Positions 4,861-7,183 of a stretch of 7,183 nt of DNA are shown here, in pieces. Source of the stretch: Pleurocapsa sp. MO_226.B13 (GTDB lineage Bacteria > Cyanobacteriota > Cyanobacteriia > Cyanobacteriales > Xenococcaceae); the NCBI GenBank assembly GCA_030064795.1, contig JASJEI010000412.1, positions 1 through 7,183 of the forward strand. Reading direction: 5' to 3'. Made by a program: the position numbers and the translations under genes. The first letter of the stretch is position 1. Each line of letters opens with the position of its first letter. The notes under the pieces were generated by a model that did no database searches, had not been told where the DNA came from, and saw only the letters and a program-made list of their open reading frames with translations.

Positions 4861-6845
4861 ACAATATCTTGAGCCAAGATCAAACCATCAGTATCGTCGA
4901 TATTTTCTAAAGTAGCAAACTGTTCCCCGTCAAAGGAAAGAGAGCCAGTAGTACTATTAAAGCTAAATTGCTCCAGGGAAATTTCGCCAAAGCGTGGAGA
5001 ATTAATTTGAATGATGTCATTATCAGCACCATCAAAATCAGTAATTACATCGATTCCTTGTGTGAGCGAGTTAAAGACGAAAGTATCAGCACCACTGCTA
5101 CCAGTCAAGATATCTTCGCCTCTACCACCTACAAGGATATTGTCACTGGAATTACCAATCAGGGTATCATTACCATCCCCAGAAAATACATTCTCGATAA
5201 TTGTGTCAGTAGCAATTTGAGTATTGACACCAGCGATGGTACTCAGATTACCTGAGTTTAGATCGATTAAACTGTCAGTAGTTACCGCAGCAGCATTAAT
5301 AGTATCAACACCAGTATCATCATTTAATATTTGCCGAGTCACATCGCTACCCACGGAAGCAAATTCATTGGTATAGATGTAAGTATCATTACCATTAATA
5401 GCATCACCGTAAAAACTTAAAGTATAATTATTTAACTGACCTAAATCCCCAGTTTTCAAGTCTTTGACCGTAACAATCCATTCTCCTTCCCCTGTTTCTC
5501 CCCAATGCTGAGTTGAGCCAAACACAAAGTTAATATTGTCTTGATTGTTACCAACATCACTACTTTCTCCCACACCAGGACGATTTACCAGTTTGCTAAC
5601 TGTACCATCTGGGGAAGTTAAAGTAACTTCTAAATCACCAAGAAAATTATGGTCGATATCTAATTTCAGTTCTACATAGTCTATATCTAAACCAGAATCC
5701 ACCATAATGCTGCTAGATATTCCTGTAGAATCATTATCGGGAATTACCAAAGGAGAAGAATCTGTAGAAGTTACAGTAACTACCTCTTCGTTAGCACTAG
5801 TACGTTGTGTCTGCCAAGTTTCTGCTAAACGCACTGCTCCATATGCATCAACTAAACCAGCACCAAAATCGTGACTGACAGTCAAACCGCCTCCATTCCA
5901 GTTATTAGCACCGTTGGTTTGCCAAGATTCACTAGTAGGATCGGAGTTAACCGCACTGTAGAAGAGAATTTCTTGAACATCTCGCCAGCCTAAATCGGGG
6001 TTAGCTTCTAGCATTAATGTGGTTACACCACTAACTATAGGGGCAGATAAGGAAGTTCCATTGCTTAAAGCGTAATCTCCAATAGGATTATAGCCATCCT
6101 CACCAACAAGGTCGGTTGTAACCAGGTTTGGCGATATGTCACCACTGGGGGCAGAAACAGTGACAGCAGCCCCAGGAGTACTATAGTCATAAATTGTACC
6201 TCGCCTAGAAGTTGCTGCAACTGTTACGGTATAACGACTATTTTGGAAGTTGTGTAAGTTAACGTCATCTCCAAATTGACGATCGTTACCTGCTGCAAAA
6301 ACAAAGATAGTACCAAGTCCCTCACGCCCATTAGAGACAGCTTGTTCTAGCTCGGTAACAACAGCAGCCAACTCTGCATCTTGGAAATTATCGATGAATG
6401 CTCCGTTAGAGCCAGGAAATAGATCGGCTATACCCCAACTATTATTTGATATGTCAAATTGTGCTGCATGGGCAAAGCTATTAGCAATAATAGGGGGCGA
6501 GTCTTCCAATGCCACACTAGGTTCACCTGTCACATTAGGCTCTCCAACAAATCCGACAATCGGTACAATGGTTGATTCGTAAGCAACACCAACAATACCT
6601 ACATCATTATGTTCGGCAGCAATCAAACCAGCAACAGCAGTACCATGAGGTCTTTCAAAGTTTTCAATTGTGTCTGCACCAGAGTTGGTGGGTTCTCCAT
6701 CCTCCAATAGAATCATTCCTTGCTGACCTGTTTGAGCATCAAACTGATTGCTATAATCGTAGTTATTTTGTAAATCGGGATGATTGGGTTGAACACCACT
6801 ATCAATAACTGAGACAGAAACTCGACCAATACCAGATGGATTCAT
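4842..6845 (-). CDS. Subtilisin-like (S8) protease with P-domain and RTX repeats, N-terminally truncated
   Basis: The 667 residues from the ATG at 6845 begin almost at the first catalytic motif. The triad is D15 in SVIDSGVQPNHPDL, H67 in RPHGTAVAG, and S265 in SNGTSLSAP; N186 in FAAGN is the oxyanion-hole residue. A proprotein-convertase P-domain follows (about 368-480, with HNFLGDLEVTLTSPDGT and GEWIVTVKD). Then comes a calcium-binding RTX section with GDGNDTLIG and three degenerate repeats (about 556-591), and a serralysin-like tail with DVITDFDGADNDII. Such proteins leave the cell by type I secretion using C-terminal signals. The N-terminal propeptide and the start of the fold are missing. 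A TTG at 6869 would add eight residues, but these come from TnpB-derived sequence. No ribosome site precedes either start, so the gene is probably silent or inactive although its triad is intact. Confidence 0.88.
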   Translation of the reverse strand: MNPSGIGRVSVSVIDSGVQPNHPDLQNNYDYSNQFDAQTGQQGMILLEDGEPTNSGADTIENFERPHGTAVAGLIAAEHNDVGIVGVAYESTIVPIVGFVGEPNVTGEPSVALEDSPPIIANSFAHAAQFDISNNSWGIADLFPGSNGAFIDNFQDAELAAVVTELEQAVSNGREGLGTIFVFAAGNDRQFGDDVNLHNFQNSRYTVTVAATSRRGTIYDYSTPGAAVTVSAPSGDISPNLVTTDLVGEDGYNPIGDYALSNGTSLSAPIVSGVTTLMLEANPDLGWRDVQEILFYSAVNSDPTSESWQTNGANNWNGGGLTVSHDFGAGLVDAYGAVRLAETWQTQRTSANEEVVTVTSTDSSPLVIPDNDSTGISSSIMVDSGLDIDYVELKLDIDHNFLGDLEVTLTSPDGTVSKLVNRPGVGESSDVGNNQDNINFVFGSTQHWGETGEGEWIVTVKDLKTGDLGQLNNYTLSFYGDAINGNDTYIYTNEFASVGSDVTRQILNDDTGVDTINAAAVTTDSLIDLNSGNLSTIAGVNTQIATDTIIENVFSGDGNDTLIGNSSDNILVGGRGEDILTGSSGADTFVFNSLTQGIDVITDFDGADNDIIQINSPRFGEISLEQFSFNSTTGSLSFDGEQFATLENIDDTDGLILAQDIVITQEF

Positions 6846-6856
6846 AGTCAAGCAAA
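6838..6856. other. Rearrangement junction between protease and TnpB sequence
   Basis: Protease-like sequence on the minus strand begins about 6842, and TnpB-like sequence on the plus strand begins about 6844-6853. Both proteins lack their N-terminal parts at this point, so the two coding sequences were joined head-to-head. No terminal hairpin of an IS200/IS605 left end, no target duplication and no upstream tnpA are visible here. Confidence 0.65.
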
Positions 6857-7183
6857 TTAGGGTAGTCAAAAAAGCTGTGGGTTGGTTTGCTGTGATTGCT
6901 ATAGAATCGGATGTTGTTCTTCCAAGTCCAGTTCCTCATGGTCGCGCTATCGGTATAGATGTCGGTTTGTTATCTTACGTGGCAACAAGCGACGGATATA
7001 TCGAAGGGCGACCCTTATTTTTCAAGACAGCCTACAGTCGGTTGAAAGTACTACAAAAGCGTCTGTCAAGAAAAATGAAAAGAAGAAAAAACTATGAAAA
7101 AGCAAGAATCAAAGTAGCCAAACAACATAACCGCATCGCATTCAAGCGTAAGGATTACCAATTCAAACTAGCACATAAACTGT
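6853..7183 (+). pseudogene. tnpB: TnpB (IS200/IS605-type RNA-guided nuclease) fragment
   Basis: An open frame running off the right edge encodes about 110 residues of TnpB: QIRVVKKAVGWFAVIAIESD, the SPVPHGRAIGIDVGLLSYVA segment with the RuvC-I catalytic aspartate (codon 6958-6960), then LKVLQKRLSRKMKRR and KVAKQHNRIAFKRKDYQFKL of the following helices. TnpB proteins use a guide RNA from the element's right end to cut DNA and favour retention of the transposon. Only about 35 residues precede the RuvC-I aspartate, against roughly 190 in a full TnpB, so the N-terminal RNA- and TAM-recognition part is missing. The frame continues back to a stop at 6790-6792 only through protease antisense sequence and has no plausible start codon. 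The 3' half, with RuvC-II, zinc finger and RuvC-III, lies outside the window. Confidence 0.88.

Noticed and set aside
6882..7097. 71-codon plus-strand frame with a Cys- and Ser-rich product
   Set aside because: It lies out of frame within clear TnpB coding sequence, and its product looks like a frame-shift artefact.
1..7183. CRISPR array, tRNA or rRNA genes
   Set aside because: No regularly spaced repeats, cloverleaf or rRNA-like stretches were seen on either strand.

Overview
The window comes from a cyanobacterium. It carries a phycobilisome-degradation adaptor (NblA), a single-helix high-light-inducible protein (HLIP), an E/F-lyase-type HEAT-repeat protein, a cyanobacterial-style TrpC with an N-terminal extension, and two copies of the cyanobacterial repeat HIP1 (GCGATCGC), both inside trpC. 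The DNA looks AT-rich. Genus cannot be settled from this window; a unicellular or baeocyte-forming lineage rich in insertion sequences is a guess.

Layout. Positions 1-348 hold a decayed IS5-type transposase on the minus strand: only its N-terminal part remains, and it carries a one-base insertion. It abuts the 3' end of a class I SAM-dependent methyltransferase (419-1042, minus). A plus-strand block follows: a 42-residue single-helix membrane microprotein with a good ribosome site (1274-1402), nblA (1519-1716), a HEAT-repeat protein (1821-2477), a 320-base structured intergenic region, a rhodanese-fold protein without its catalytic cysteine (2798-3175), and an HLIP gene (3281-3424) closed by a strong intrinsic terminator. 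trpC (3542-4426, minus) converges on it. A 415-base gene-poor stretch follows; its right end holds a short fragment resembling a class-C beta-lactamase-family serine hydrolase. Next is a large subtilisin-like protease with P-domain and RTX repeats (minus) that has lost its N-terminus. It ends head-to-head at about position 6845 against a plus-strand TnpB fragment that has also lost its N-terminus and runs off the window.

How the genes may work together. The central block 1274-3424 reads as a light and nutrient stress module. NblA brings phycobilisomes to Clp proteolysis, the HEAT protein may act on phycobilins or phycobiliproteins as CpcE/CpcF/NblB relatives do, and the HLIP protects chlorophyll-binding complexes. 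The rhodanese-like and 42-residue proteins are uncharacterised partners by position only. Both flanks are mobile-element debris, so the module sits between rearrangement scars. The clearest unusual features are the reciprocal truncation of protease and TnpB, the unannotated microprotein ahead of nblA, the cysteine-less rhodanese next to the HLIP, and a 60-base imperfect hairpin between the HEAT and rhodanese genes.
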